Source: Herbidospora cretacea
Lineage (GTDB): Bacteria; Actinomycetota; Actinomycetes; Streptosporangiales; Streptosporangiaceae
DNA length: 64,000 nt
Direction of reading: 5' to 3'
NCBI RefSeq assembly: GCF_001570605.1
Contig: NZ_BBXG01000006.1
Span: forward strand, 248,001-312,000
A program made the position numbers and the translations under genes. The notes below the pieces were generated by a model. It did not search any database. It saw only the letters and a list, made by a program, of their open reading frames with translations, and was not told where the DNA came from. The stretch's first letter is position 1. The number at the start of each line of letters is the position of its first letter. Below, in pieces: positions 56,398-64,000 of this stretch.

Positions 56398-58333
56398 GTG
56401 GGATCTCCCCGCGGATCGTGGTGCCGGCGCCGAGCGCGGAGTCGACGGTCAGGGTGCCGCCGATCGCGCCGAGCCGGTCGCGCATGTTGACGAAGCCGTG
56501 CCCGTCACCGCTGGACTCGAATCCGGCCCCGTCGTCGGTCACGGTGAACCGCAGCGCCTCGTCGTCGGCGGTGATCTCCACCTGGACGGCCGCGTCGGCC
56601 CCGGCGTGCTTGCCGGCGTTCTGGATCGCCTCCAGGCAGCAGAAGTAGACCGCCGCCTCGGTCTCCTCGGAGAACCGCCGGGGCAGGTCGACGTCGACCG
56701 CGCACGGCAACGGCGAGCGCCGCGCCGCCGACCGCATCGCCTGTTCCAGGCCGTGGTTGCGCAGCAGCGGCGGATAGACGCCGTGGGCCAGCTCCCGGAC
56801 GGCCGTGATGGTGCCCTGCACGTCCTCCCGCAGCTCGCCCATCATCGAGCGGGCGACGTCGGGCTCCTCGGCGATGATCTCCCCGGCCAGGCTGAGCTTG
56901 ACCGACAGGGCCACCAGGTGCTGCTGCGCGCCGTCGTGGAGGTCGCGTTCGATGGCCCTGCGGGCGGCGTCGGCGGCGGTGACGATGCGGAGCCGGGAGG
57001 CCTGGAGCTCCTCGTTGCGGCGGCGCAGCTCGTCGAGGCTGGCCTGGAGCGCGGAGTCGAGCCGCATGTTGTGCAGGGCCAAGCCGACCTGGCGGGCCAG
57101 CTGCACGAGCACCTGGTCGTCGTTCTCGGAGAAGGGCGGGGCGTCCGGCGGGCGGCGCACCACGATCATGCCGAGGAGTTCGCCCAGGTGGGCGGCGGGC
57201 GCGACGCGGACCAGGCCGCCGCTCTCCGGGAGCATGCCGGGCAGCCAGATGGCCAGCCACGACGGGCCGCCGATCCGGGTTCGGCCGACGATGACGCGTT
57301 CGCGGTCGTTGAGGGTGATGCGTTCTGCCGGGAGGTCGGGCACGCTGACCGTGCGCTGGAGCACGCCGTCGGAGCCGACCCAGATCTCCGCGCCCGCCGG
57401 GGCCATCGCCGCCTTGAGCGACTCGGCGAGCTGGAGCAGCAGCTCGTCGAAGGGGACCGCGCGGCTCATGCGGGCGCCGAAGGTGGCCAGGATCTCCTCC
57501 GGCGGGACGCCGCCCCGCCCGGTGATCGCGCGGGCGGTGTGGAGGAGCCGGTCGCGCACCGGGATGGCCAGGATCGCCACCACCAGCGCCGCCGCCATCG
57601 AGGAGACCAGCAGGTCGCGTTCGCTCTCCGCCGGGAGGCGGCCCAGGCCCAGCACCACGACGAGGTAGACGCCGGCGATCATCACCGCGAACCCGGCGAC
57701 CACCACCGCCTCCAGCAGCGCCTTCTCCCCGACATGCGCGGTCGGCGGCAGATGCCCGAACAGCGCCCCCACCGGCACCACCACCAGCGCCCCCACCAGC
57801 CAGGCCATCGGGTTCCCCGGCACGCCCAGCAGCAGGTAGAGCCCCATGATCACCGCCCCGGCGGCGGCGGCGAGCAGCAGCGCGGCGCCCGTCCACTGGA
57901 GGGCGGCCCGCTGCCGGGGCGAGGCCGGGCCGCAGCGGGCCACGATCGCGATCGTCCCGGTCCCGGCCGCCACGACGGCGGCGGCGGCGTAGCCGCCGGG
58001 GGAGACCTCCATGAGCGTCAGCGCCAGCCCCGCCGCCGCCCCCAGGCCGGTGACGATCCTCCTCGGCAGGCTGCGCAGGTCGCCGTCGGGGAGGGCGAGC
58101 GCGAACCCGAGCCACCCCGCGATGGCCAGCGGAACCGCGTGCGGCCAGATCGCCGCCGCGCCCTGCAGGACCGCCACGAGCCCGGCCCACCGCGCGACGG
58201 CGGGCCGCGCCGAGGCCAGGCACCCGGCGGCGGCGATCACCCATCCGGCGGCCACCACGGCGCTCGCGGTGCCGGCGCCCAGCGTCACCAGCGCGGCGGC
58301 GCCTCCGATCGTTGCGGTCAGAACGCGGTTCAT
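56390..58333 (-). CDS. GAF-domain sensor histidine kinase
   Basis: A 647-residue kinase: about eight N-terminal helices (5-270), a GAF-like domain (about 285-425, with SLKAAMAPAGAEIWVGSDG), a short coiled coil (LDELRRRNEELQASRLR), HisKA_3 with His466 in RRAIERDLHDGAQQHLVALSVKLS, and HATPase_c with CLEAIQNAGKHAGADAAVQV, VTDDGAGF and GHGFVNMRDRLGAIGG. The start lies 6 bases after the permease stop, so it belongs to the permease operon and likely monitors the substrate or state of that transporter (inference). Confidence 0.92.
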   Translation of the reverse strand: MNRVLTATIGGAAALVTLGAGTASAVVAAGWVIAAAGCLASARPAVARWAGLVAVLQGAAAIWPHAVPLAIAGWLGFALALPDGDLRSLPRRIVTGLGAAAGLALTLMEVSPGGYAAAAVVAAGTGTIAIVARCGPASPRQRAALQWTGAALLLAAAAGAVIMGLYLLLGVPGNPMAWLVGALVVVPVGALFGHLPPTAHVGEKALLEAVVVAGFAVMIAGVYLVVVLGLGRLPAESERDLLVSSMAAALVVAILAIPVRDRLLHTARAITGRGGVPPEEILATFGARMSRAVPFDELLLQLAESLKAAMAPAGAEIWVGSDGVLQRTVSVPDLPAERITLNDRERVIVGRTRIGGPSWLAIWLPGMLPESGGLVRVAPAAHLGELLGMIVVRRPPDAPPFSENDDQVLVQLARQVGLALHNMRLDSALQASLDELRRRNEELQASRLRIVTAADAARRAIERDLHDGAQQHLVALSVKLSLAGEIIAEEPDVARSMMGELREDVQGTITAVRELAHGVYPPLLRNHGLEQAMRSAARRSPLPCAVDVDLPRRFSEETEAAVYFCCLEAIQNAGKHAGADAAVQVEITADDEALRFTVTDDGAGFESSGDGHGFVNMRDRLGAIGGTLTVDSALGAGTTIRGEIPHA

Positions 58334-58339
58334 CGTAGA

Positions 58340-59635
58340 TCACTCCGCTCGGAGGAGGTGCCCGGCCGGCAGCCGGGCGGCGGTCCGGCCCGGCCACGCG
58401 GCCAGCACATTGGCGATCAGCAGGGCGAGGGGCCCGACCAGGAGGAGCGCCCCGGCTGCCACCGGGGGGACGTACAGCAGCGGCGTGACGTCGGCGGTGA
58501 CCCGCCACACCACCCGCCCGGCGGCCGTCCCGAGCGGCACCCCGAACGCGAGCCCGGCCACGCCCATCCGCGTGTCGGTCACCGCCGTGACGCCGGGGTC
58601 GGCGGCGATGGCGCGCGGCCCGGCGTCGAGGACCTCACGCGGGACGGGATCGGTCCCGTTGTCGCCCACGGGCAGGACGTATTGGTAGGTCTGGCCGAAG
58701 ATCTCCGGGTTCCGCCCGGCCTCCTCGACCCCGGCGGCGAACGTGAAGGCCGCCACCACCCCGAGCACCCCGGTCACCGCGCCCAGCAGGGCGGGCCTGA
58801 CGGGGGCCCCGCCGGGCTCCAGCGCGAACCTCGCACCGACGGCGACCGGCACCGGCAGGGCCAGCCCGGCCATCCGGGACGCCTTCAGCGGACCCCGGCC
58901 GGTCCGGGACGCGGTGAGCACCCCCCACCCGAACACCGCCAGAGGCGCCAGCGCCATCCCGGGGACCAGCACGAGCGCGCCGAAGCGGGCCACCTCACGG
59001 TCGTGATCGGCGTACCGGTCCGCCATGTCCCAGATGTCGATGTCCTGCCGCCCGGTGAGGCGGGCCAGCCACTCCTTGAACCCGGCCAGGTCGCCCTTCA
59101 GCCGGACCGGCGCGTTGGCGTAGGAGTGGCCGGGCACCTCCAGGCTGGCGCGGTGGGCCCGGAGGAAACCGGGGCCGGGATGCACCGCGCCCGGCCCGTC
59201 CACCTCGTCGCGGAACCAGGCCGACCGCACCACGCCGACCACCCGGACGGCCACGACCGGGCCGTCCGCCGGGTCCCCCATGCGGCCCTCGATCACCACG
59301 GGCCGTTCGACCGTCAGGCCGTACTGGTCGTCGACGGCCCGGAACCAGCCCTGCGCGCCCCCTTCGACCTCGTACGAGGTGACGAGATAGCCGCCGAGCG
59401 CCTCGACCTGCGGCAGCGCCCGCACCGCCGCCCAGTCGAGGGCACGGATGCTGGGCAGCACGTAGTAGCCCGCCGGGACCGACGCCGCCCACAGCCGGTC
59501 GACGGCCGAGCCGGCCCGCCGGGCGCGGGCCGGCGCGGTCAGTGCGGTCGCGGTGGCCAGCGCCACCGGCAGGGCCAGCACGGTCAGGGAACGCAGGCGG
59601 TTCCGCAGCTCCAGCCGCATCCGCAGTCCGGTCAT
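58340..59635 (-). CDS. FtsX-type permease paralogue with three internal deletions
   Basis: A 431-residue paralogue of the 777-residue permease encoded just upstream. Both ends match well (N-terminal helix; C-terminal [19 protein letters not shown] ... AWPGRTAARLPAGHLLRAE), but three in-frame segments equivalent to residues about 125-175, 282-382 and 506-703 of that protein are missing, including most FtsX helices and the second MacB-like periplasmic domain. ATG 59635 overlaps the previous stop (TGATG). It is open and coupled, so it may be a trimmed functional subunit or a decaying copy. Confidence 0.8.
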   Translation of the reverse strand: MTGLRMRLELRNRLRSLTVLALPVALATATALTAPARARRAGSAVDRLWAASVPAGYYVLPSIRALDWAAVRALPQVEALGGYLVTSYEVEGGAQGWFRAVDDQYGLTVERPVVIEGRMGDPADGPVVAVRVVGVVRSAWFRDEVDGPGAVHPGPGFLRAHRASLEVPGHSYANAPVRLKGDLAGFKEWLARLTGRQDIDIWDMADRYADHDREVARFGALVLVPGMALAPLAVFGWGVLTASRTGRGPLKASRMAGLALPVPVAVGARFALEPGGAPVRPALLGAVTGVLGVVAAFTFAAGVEEAGRNPEIFGQTYQYVLPVGDNGTDPVPREVLDAGPRAIAADPGVTAVTDTRMGVAGLAFGVPLGTAAGRVVWRVTADVTPLLYVPPVAAGALLLVGPLALLIANVLAAWPGRTAARLPAGHLLRAE

Positions 59636-61968
59636 CACTCGGCCCTCAGGATGTCGGCGACCCGCAGCCGGGTCAGCGCGCGGCCCGGCCACAGGGCCAG
59701 CACGACGGCGGTCAGCAGGGCAATAGGGGCGGCCAGCACCAGCGCCCAGAACGCCACCGGCGGCTGGTAGTGGACCGGCCACAGGTCGGCGACCAGCCGC
59801 CACAGCGTCCGGCCGAGCGCGACGCCGAGCGGCACCCCGAAGGCGAGCCCGGTGACGGCCAGCACCCCGGCCTGGGTGACCACGATCCAGCGCGCCTGGC
59901 CGGGGGTCAGCCCGAGCGCCCGCAGCACCGCCACCTCCTGGGCGCGGCGGCGGACCGCCGTGGTCAGCACATGGCCGACCGCGCCGACCGCCAGCAGCGC
60001 CAGGAAGCCCGCCAGGGCGACCGGGAGGACCGCCATCTGGGTGATCTCGGTGACCTCGGGCGGCGTCACGGCGGGCTGGACGTGCTGGCCCGCGGCGTCG
60101 AGGGCGGCAGGGTCGGCGCCGGGCCGCAGGCCGACCAGGATCGAGCGGAACTTGTAGCCGGCGCCGAACAGCCGGGTGAAGCCCGCGGGGGTGACGGCGC
60201 CGCCCCGGTCGTAGGAGTTGTGCGCGCCGAGAGGGGTGAACCCGATGCCGGTCACCGTGTAGGCGGCCCCGCCGGGCTCGCCGGTGAGGGGGAGCCGATC
60301 CCCGACCCGCACGCCCAGATCCTGGGCGGTGCCGAGGGCCAGCATCATCTCGTCGGCGGTCTCCGGGGCCCGTCCCGCCAGCGTGATCAGCGGCAGGTCG
60401 CCCGTGGTGTGCAGGGCCACGCGGGTCTCGCCGGTCTCGGCGACGGCGGTCCGGTCGTCGGTCAGCCCGGTCACCTGCGGGTGCGCGCGCAGCGCGGCGA
60501 GGACCGGCGCCGGTTCGGCGCCCTCTCCGCCCGCGCCGAGGTAGATCTCCGCCTGGTGGGTCTGCCCGAACCGCTCCGGATGCGTTCCGGCGTCGGTGAC
60601 CCCGCCGAAGAAGGTGAACGCCGCCAGCACGCCCAGCACCCCGGCCACCGAGCCGAGCAGCGCGGGCCTGGTGGGGACGCCCGGCCCGCGCTCCAGCGCG
60701 AACCGGGCGCCGGTCACGACGGCGGGCGGCAGGTCGGCCCGCCCGGCGGTGGTCGCGACCACACTGGGCCTGGTCACGCGGGCCCGCCGGGGCGACAGCG
60801 TCAGCCAGGCGGAGAAGACCGCCGCGAGCCCGGCCGCCACGACCGTCGCCGGCGCGCCGGGGGCGAGCACCAGCCAGTCGGCGTCCAGGCCGGGGGCGGG
60901 TTCGATGGTCGCGGAGGTGCCGATGGGCAGCAGCGGGGACAGGGCGATCGCCCCCGCCACCCCGAGAAGCGCCCCGGCGGTCGCCGCGAGCAGCGGGCCG
61001 GCCGTCGCGGCCAGCACGCCCTGGGCGCGGGTCATCCCGAGCGGCCGTAGCGTCACCAGCACGGCGGCTGAGGCGGCGGCGTGGCGGGAGATCGTCTGAC
61101 CGATGAGCACCACCGACGCGGCGAGGATCGCCGTTCCGAACGCCAGCAGCGACCACGCCTCGAACCGGATCAGCTCCTGCTGGTGGTCGGTGAAGCGTCT
61201 CATGTCCCAGACGTCGATGTCGGTCCGGCCGGTCGCCTCCGCCAGTTGCCTCGTGAATTCCGGCAGCGGGGCCCGCAACCTGACCATGGCGTTGTAGTTG
61301 GCCAGGTCGCGTGCCCCGGCGACGTTGTGCTCGTAGGCCCGGAAGAACGCCGGGGAGGGGAAGACGTCCCCGGCCGGTGTCTCCAGTGAGTCGGAGAACC
61401 AGCCCGACCGGATGATCGCGGTGATCCGGACCACCAGCCGGGGCCCGGTGGCGACGATCGACTCCCGGACCGCCGGGTCGGCGATGCCGCGGTCGACCTC
61501 GTCGGGGGTGAACAGGCGCATGGTGACGGTGGCGCCGACGCCCTTGCCCCAGGTCTCGGCGAACCCGGAGGTCACGGCCGCCTCGTCGGCGGCCGCCGGC
61601 AGTCGTCCCGCCAGGACCACGGGCTTCTCGATGGTCTGCCAGATCTGGTCGTCGGCGGGCGGGGGCTTGCTGCCCATCAGTCCGGGCGGGTCCTCGAAGA
61701 ACCACTGGCCGGTCACCGGGAAGGTCGCCAGCGCCTTGACCGACGGCAGCGCGCGGATCTTCTCCCAGTCGAAGCCCGGCTGGTTGGGCAGCACCATCGC
61801 CTCGGCCGGCAGGGTGACCGCCAGCATCCGGTCGCCCGCGCTCGCCCCGCGCCGGGCCCCGGCCACCGCCGCCAGGGTGGCGGTCAGCGCGACCGCCACG
61901 AGCAGCGCCAGCGCCGCCAGCGCCCGCCATCGCGACCGGAACTCCAGCCGGAGCCATGAGCGGGTCAT
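59635..61968 (-). CDS. FtsX/MacB-type ABC transporter permease
   Basis: A 777-residue permease with the ten-helix-type layout: N-terminal helix (16-37), MacB_PCD-like periplasmic domain (about 40-265), FtsX block (about 268-390), a second N-terminal-like helix (435-455), a second periplasmic domain (460-640) and a second FtsX block (645-770) with [40 protein letters not shown]. Pumps of this type export lipoproteins or peptides or act as mechanotransmitters with an ATPase; none is in view. ATG 61968 overlaps the previous stop; ATG 61971 is an alternative. Confidence 0.9.
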   Translation of the reverse strand: MTRSWLRLEFRSRWRALAALALLVAVALTATLAAVAGARRGASAGDRMLAVTLPAEAMVLPNQPGFDWEKIRALPSVKALATFPVTGQWFFEDPPGLMGSKPPPADDQIWQTIEKPVVLAGRLPAAADEAAVTSGFAETWGKGVGATVTMRLFTPDEVDRGIADPAVRESIVATGPRLVVRITAIIRSGWFSDSLETPAGDVFPSPAFFRAYEHNVAGARDLANYNAMVRLRAPLPEFTRQLAEATGRTDIDVWDMRRFTDHQQELIRFEAWSLLAFGTAILAASVVLIGQTISRHAAASAAVLVTLRPLGMTRAQGVLAATAGPLLAATAGALLGVAGAIALSPLLPIGTSATIEPAPGLDADWLVLAPGAPATVVAAGLAAVFSAWLTLSPRRARVTRPSVVATTAGRADLPPAVVTGARFALERGPGVPTRPALLGSVAGVLGVLAAFTFFGGVTDAGTHPERFGQTHQAEIYLGAGGEGAEPAPVLAALRAHPQVTGLTDDRTAVAETGETRVALHTTGDLPLITLAGRAPETADEMMLALGTAQDLGVRVGDRLPLTGEPGGAAYTVTGIGFTPLGAHNSYDRGGAVTPAGFTRLFGAGYKFRSILVGLRPGADPAALDAAGQHVQPAVTPPEVTEITQMAVLPVALAGFLALLAVGAVGHVLTTAVRRRAQEVAVLRALGLTPGQARWIVVTQAGVLAVTGLAFGVPLGVALGRTLWRLVADLWPVHYQPPVAFWALVLAAPIALLTAVVLALWPGRALTRLRVADILRAE

Positions 61969-64000
61969 CATTCGGCCCTGAGCACGTGGGCCACCCGCGT
62001 ACGGGCCGACAGCCGGGCCGGCCACACGGCCAGCAGGTTGGCGGCCAGCAGCGTGACCGGGCCGATGAGCAGCAGCGCCACCAGGGCCAGCGGCGGCTGG
62101 TAGAAGAACGGCATCCGGTCGGCGACGACCCTCCAGAGCACCCGGCCGAGCAGGAAGCCGAGGGGCACCCCGAACACCACCCCGGTCAGCGCCAGGACGC
62201 TCGCCTGGGTGACCACCACCCAGCGCCCCTGGCGGCGGGTCATGCCGCAGGCGCGCAGCACCGCCATGTCGTGCCGGCGGCGGCGGACCACGGTGACCAG
62301 GGCGTGCGCGACCGCGCCGAGCGCCAGCACGCCCAGGAAGCCGCCCAGGGCGACCGGCAGCTCCTCCACGCCGCGCATCTGGCCGAGCTGCTCCGGCGGG
62401 TCGGGCGGGAAGACGATCCCGCTGGGCGGGAAGCCGCGGTTGACCCGGGCCATGACGACCGCCGGATCGGCGCCGGGGGTCACGGAGAACAGTCCGAGCA
62501 GGAACTTGAACCGCCCCGGCGGGAACAGCCGGTCGTAGCCGGCGTGGCCGACCACGCCGCCCTCGTCGTAGTCGTTGTGCGGGCCGGCCGGGACGAGGCC
62601 GAGGCCGGAGACCCGGAAGGTCCGCGGGCCGAGGGGTCCGGTCAGGTCGAGGACGTCGCCGACCCCCACGCCGATCCGGGCGGCGGTGGAGACGGCCAGC
62701 ACGACCTCCCGGTCGCCCGTGGGCGCCGCGCCCTCGGTGAGGACCGGCAGCCACGGCCGGTCGTGGGAGCGGATCCCCCACAGCGTCACCGAGACGGACC
62801 CGGCCTGCGCCACCCCGACCATGGCCGTGCTCGCCGAGTCCACCTGCGGATCGGCCGCGACGGCGGCGAGGGTGGCCACCGGGTCGCCGAAGGGCCGGTC
62901 GCCGATGCCGAGGAAGGCGGTGAGCTGGAAGTTCTGGCCGTACCGCTCGGGGTTGGCCACGGTGTCCTGGACGCCGCCGGAGAACATGAACGCCGCCGTC
63001 ACGCCGAGCACCCCGACGACCGCGCTCAGCAGGGCGGGCCGCACCGGCAGCGCGTCGGCGCCCCGCCCGCGCACCAGCGCGAACCTGGCCCCCACCACGA
63101 CCGGCACCGGCAGCCCGGCGCGCGCCGCCCAGGCCACGACGGGCGACGGTCGCTCCGGCCGTCCGGCCGCGCCGGGCCGCAGCGCGATCCACGCCGACGC
63201 CGCCGCGCCCGCCGCGACCAGCAGCACGGTCAGCGCGGCGCCCGCCGCCAGCACCGGCCAGTCGGCGTCGAACCCGGGGGACGGTTCGGCGCGGGCCGCC
63301 GCCCCGATGGGCGTCCAGCGGGACGCGGCCACCGCCCCGGCCACCCCGGCGACCGCCCCGGCTGCGGCGGACAGCAGCGGCAGGGCCACCGCGGTCCGCA
63401 CCGACTGGCGCGGAGTCATCCCGACGGCCCGCAGGGTGCGCAGCGTCCCCGCGGCCGCCGCCGTGTAGCGCGCCAGCGCCTGGCCGATCAGCACCAGCGC
63501 CGCGACCAGCGCCGCCAGGCCGAAGACCAGCAGGCAGGCCGACTCGAAGGCGATCAGCCGCTCCCAGTGGCGGGCCCGCTCGGCCTCGTTCCACATGTCG
63601 ACGTCGGTCAGGCCGGTCACCTTCGCGAAGTTCTCCTTGAACGCCGCGATCCCCTTCTCCCCGTCGCGCAGGCGCACGATCCCGTTCACGTAGTTGCCGC
63701 GGGCCGCGCCGAGGAAGGTGTCCGGGTAGCGGCGGACCAGCTCGGGGCTGGGCAGCACCCCGCCCTCGTCCGACTCGGCCTTGTCGAGGAACCAGGGGGA
63801 GCGGATCACCCCGACGATCGTGGCCCGGACCTGGGGGCCGGTGTAGGGCACGTCCCCCGAGTCGGCCGCCGTCTCCTCGGGCGTGCCCAGCCGGAGGGTG
63901 ATCCGGTCGCCGACGCCCCGCCCGAAGTGCTCGGAGAAGCGGGGTGAGACGACGACCTCGTCCATCCGCTTCCGGTCGAACAGGCGTCCGGCGAGCAGCA
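61968..64000 (-). CDS. FtsX/MacB-type ABC transporter permease, 5' end outside window
   Basis: At least 677 residues of a second full-length paralogue; the N-terminal helix lies beyond base 64000. It shows both FtsX blocks ([33 protein letters not shown] and [49 protein letters not shown]) and two periplasmic domains. Similarity to the next gene along the whole length, with conserved [15 protein letters not shown] and GHND/NSYD-(E/R)GG motifs, shows tandem duplication. The frame runs to the window edge ([18 protein letters not shown]). Probably first or second gene of the operon, after an ATPase outside the window (inference). Confidence 0.9.
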   Translation of the reverse strand, partial: LLAGRLFDRKRMDEVVVSPRFSEHFGRGVGDRITLRLGTPEETAADSGDVPYTGPQVRATIVGVIRSPWFLDKAESDEGGVLPSPELVRRYPDTFLGAARGNYVNGIVRLRDGEKGIAAFKENFAKVTGLTDVDMWNEAERARHWERLIAFESACLLVFGLAALVAALVLIGQALARYTAAAAGTLRTLRAVGMTPRQSVRTAVALPLLSAAAGAVAGVAGAVAASRWTPIGAAARAEPSPGFDADWPVLAAGAALTVLLVAAGAAASAWIALRPGAAGRPERPSPVVAWAARAGLPVPVVVGARFALVRGRGADALPVRPALLSAVVGVLGVTAAFMFSGGVQDTVANPERYGQNFQLTAFLGIGDRPFGDPVATLAAVAADPQVDSASTAMVGVAQAGSVSVTLWGIRSHDRPWLPVLTEGAAPTGDREVVLAVSTAARIGVGVGDVLDLTGPLGPRTFRVSGLGLVPAGPHNDYDEGGVVGHAGYDRLFPPGRFKFLLGLFSVTPGADPAVVMARVNRGFPPSGIVFPPDPPEQLGQMRGVEELPVALGGFLGVLALGAVAHALVTVVRRRRHDMAVLRACGMTRRQGRWVVVTQASVLALTGVVFGVPLGFLLGRVLWRVVADRMPFFYQPPLALVALLLIGPVTLLAANLLAVWPARLSARTRVAHVLRAE

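Noticed and set aside
58340-61957. 1205-residue frame running from the second into the third permease
   Set aside because: The first two thirds are out of frame with the second permease; the third permease begins at its coupled ATG 59635.

Overview
The window is about 71% G+C by eye, densely coding on both strands and rich in GTG/TTG starts and 4-base start/stop overlaps. It carries actinomycete signatures: a DUF397 gene beside a DUF5753 regulator, an F420-type nitroreductase, a PGPGW membrane protein and many LuxR/HisKA_3 two-component pairs. It looks like a chromosomal segment of a filamentous, soil-type actinomycete, plausibly Streptosporangiaceae; the family-level guess is inference. No rRNA, tRNA, CRISPR, integrase or intact insertion sequence was recognised.

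Layout. 1-4.3 kb: truncated sodium/solute symporter, a Panacea-type antitoxin with a PemK/MazF-like toxin, a deazaflavin-type reductase, a patatin, a methyltransferase and peptide deformylase. 4.3-7.3 kb: secreted GH74 xyloglucanase with a CBM2 domain behind a palindromic operator. 7.3-10.8 kb: ABC transporter plus two-component system in one operon. 10.8-14.7 kb: secreted phospholipase A2, a 1-kb repeat-rich gap, a PGPGW protein, an M20 amidohydrolase and a small membrane protein. 14.6-19.3 kb: an almost complete beta-lysine degradation cluster (kce divergent from kdd-kamD-kamE-kal), in which kdd carries three in-frame copies of a palindromic repeat. 19.3-24.6 kb: MarR regulator, nitroreductase, and a tight patatin-glycosyltransferase-membrane protein-hydrolase operon. 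24.6-31.6 kb: acyl-ACP desaturase, DUF1349, penicillin acylase-type hydrolase, RidA, esterase, ABM monooxygenase and AraC regulator. 31.6-39.2 kb: helicase-associated protein, an abaA-like ATPase/HTH/DUF397 trio, histidine phosphatase, Gfo/Idh/MocA oxidoreductase and acyltransferase. 39.3-44.2 kb: a two-component pair, then a cobalamin riboswitch driving a btuFCD-type importer. 44.2-50 kb: Ser/Thr kinase with a degenerate trypsin-like partner, another two-component pair and a membrane protein. 50-54 kb: a DUF6421-SDR-threonine aldolase-like triad. 54-64 kb: two response regulators converging on an operon of three FtsX-type permeases (one with three internal deletions), a histidine kinase and a phytoene desaturase-like flavoprotein.

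How parts connect. KamDE needs adenosylcobalamin, and the riboswitch-controlled B12 importer lies 23 kb away. Several signalling genes sit in or beside transport operons, suggesting envelope-stress or export-responsive regulation. Seven convergent gene pairs overlap at their 3' ends, by 4 to 115 bases. The best candidates for something undescribed are the palindromic repeats inside kdd, the internally deleted permease, the DUF6421 triad and the patatin-glycosyltransferase operon.
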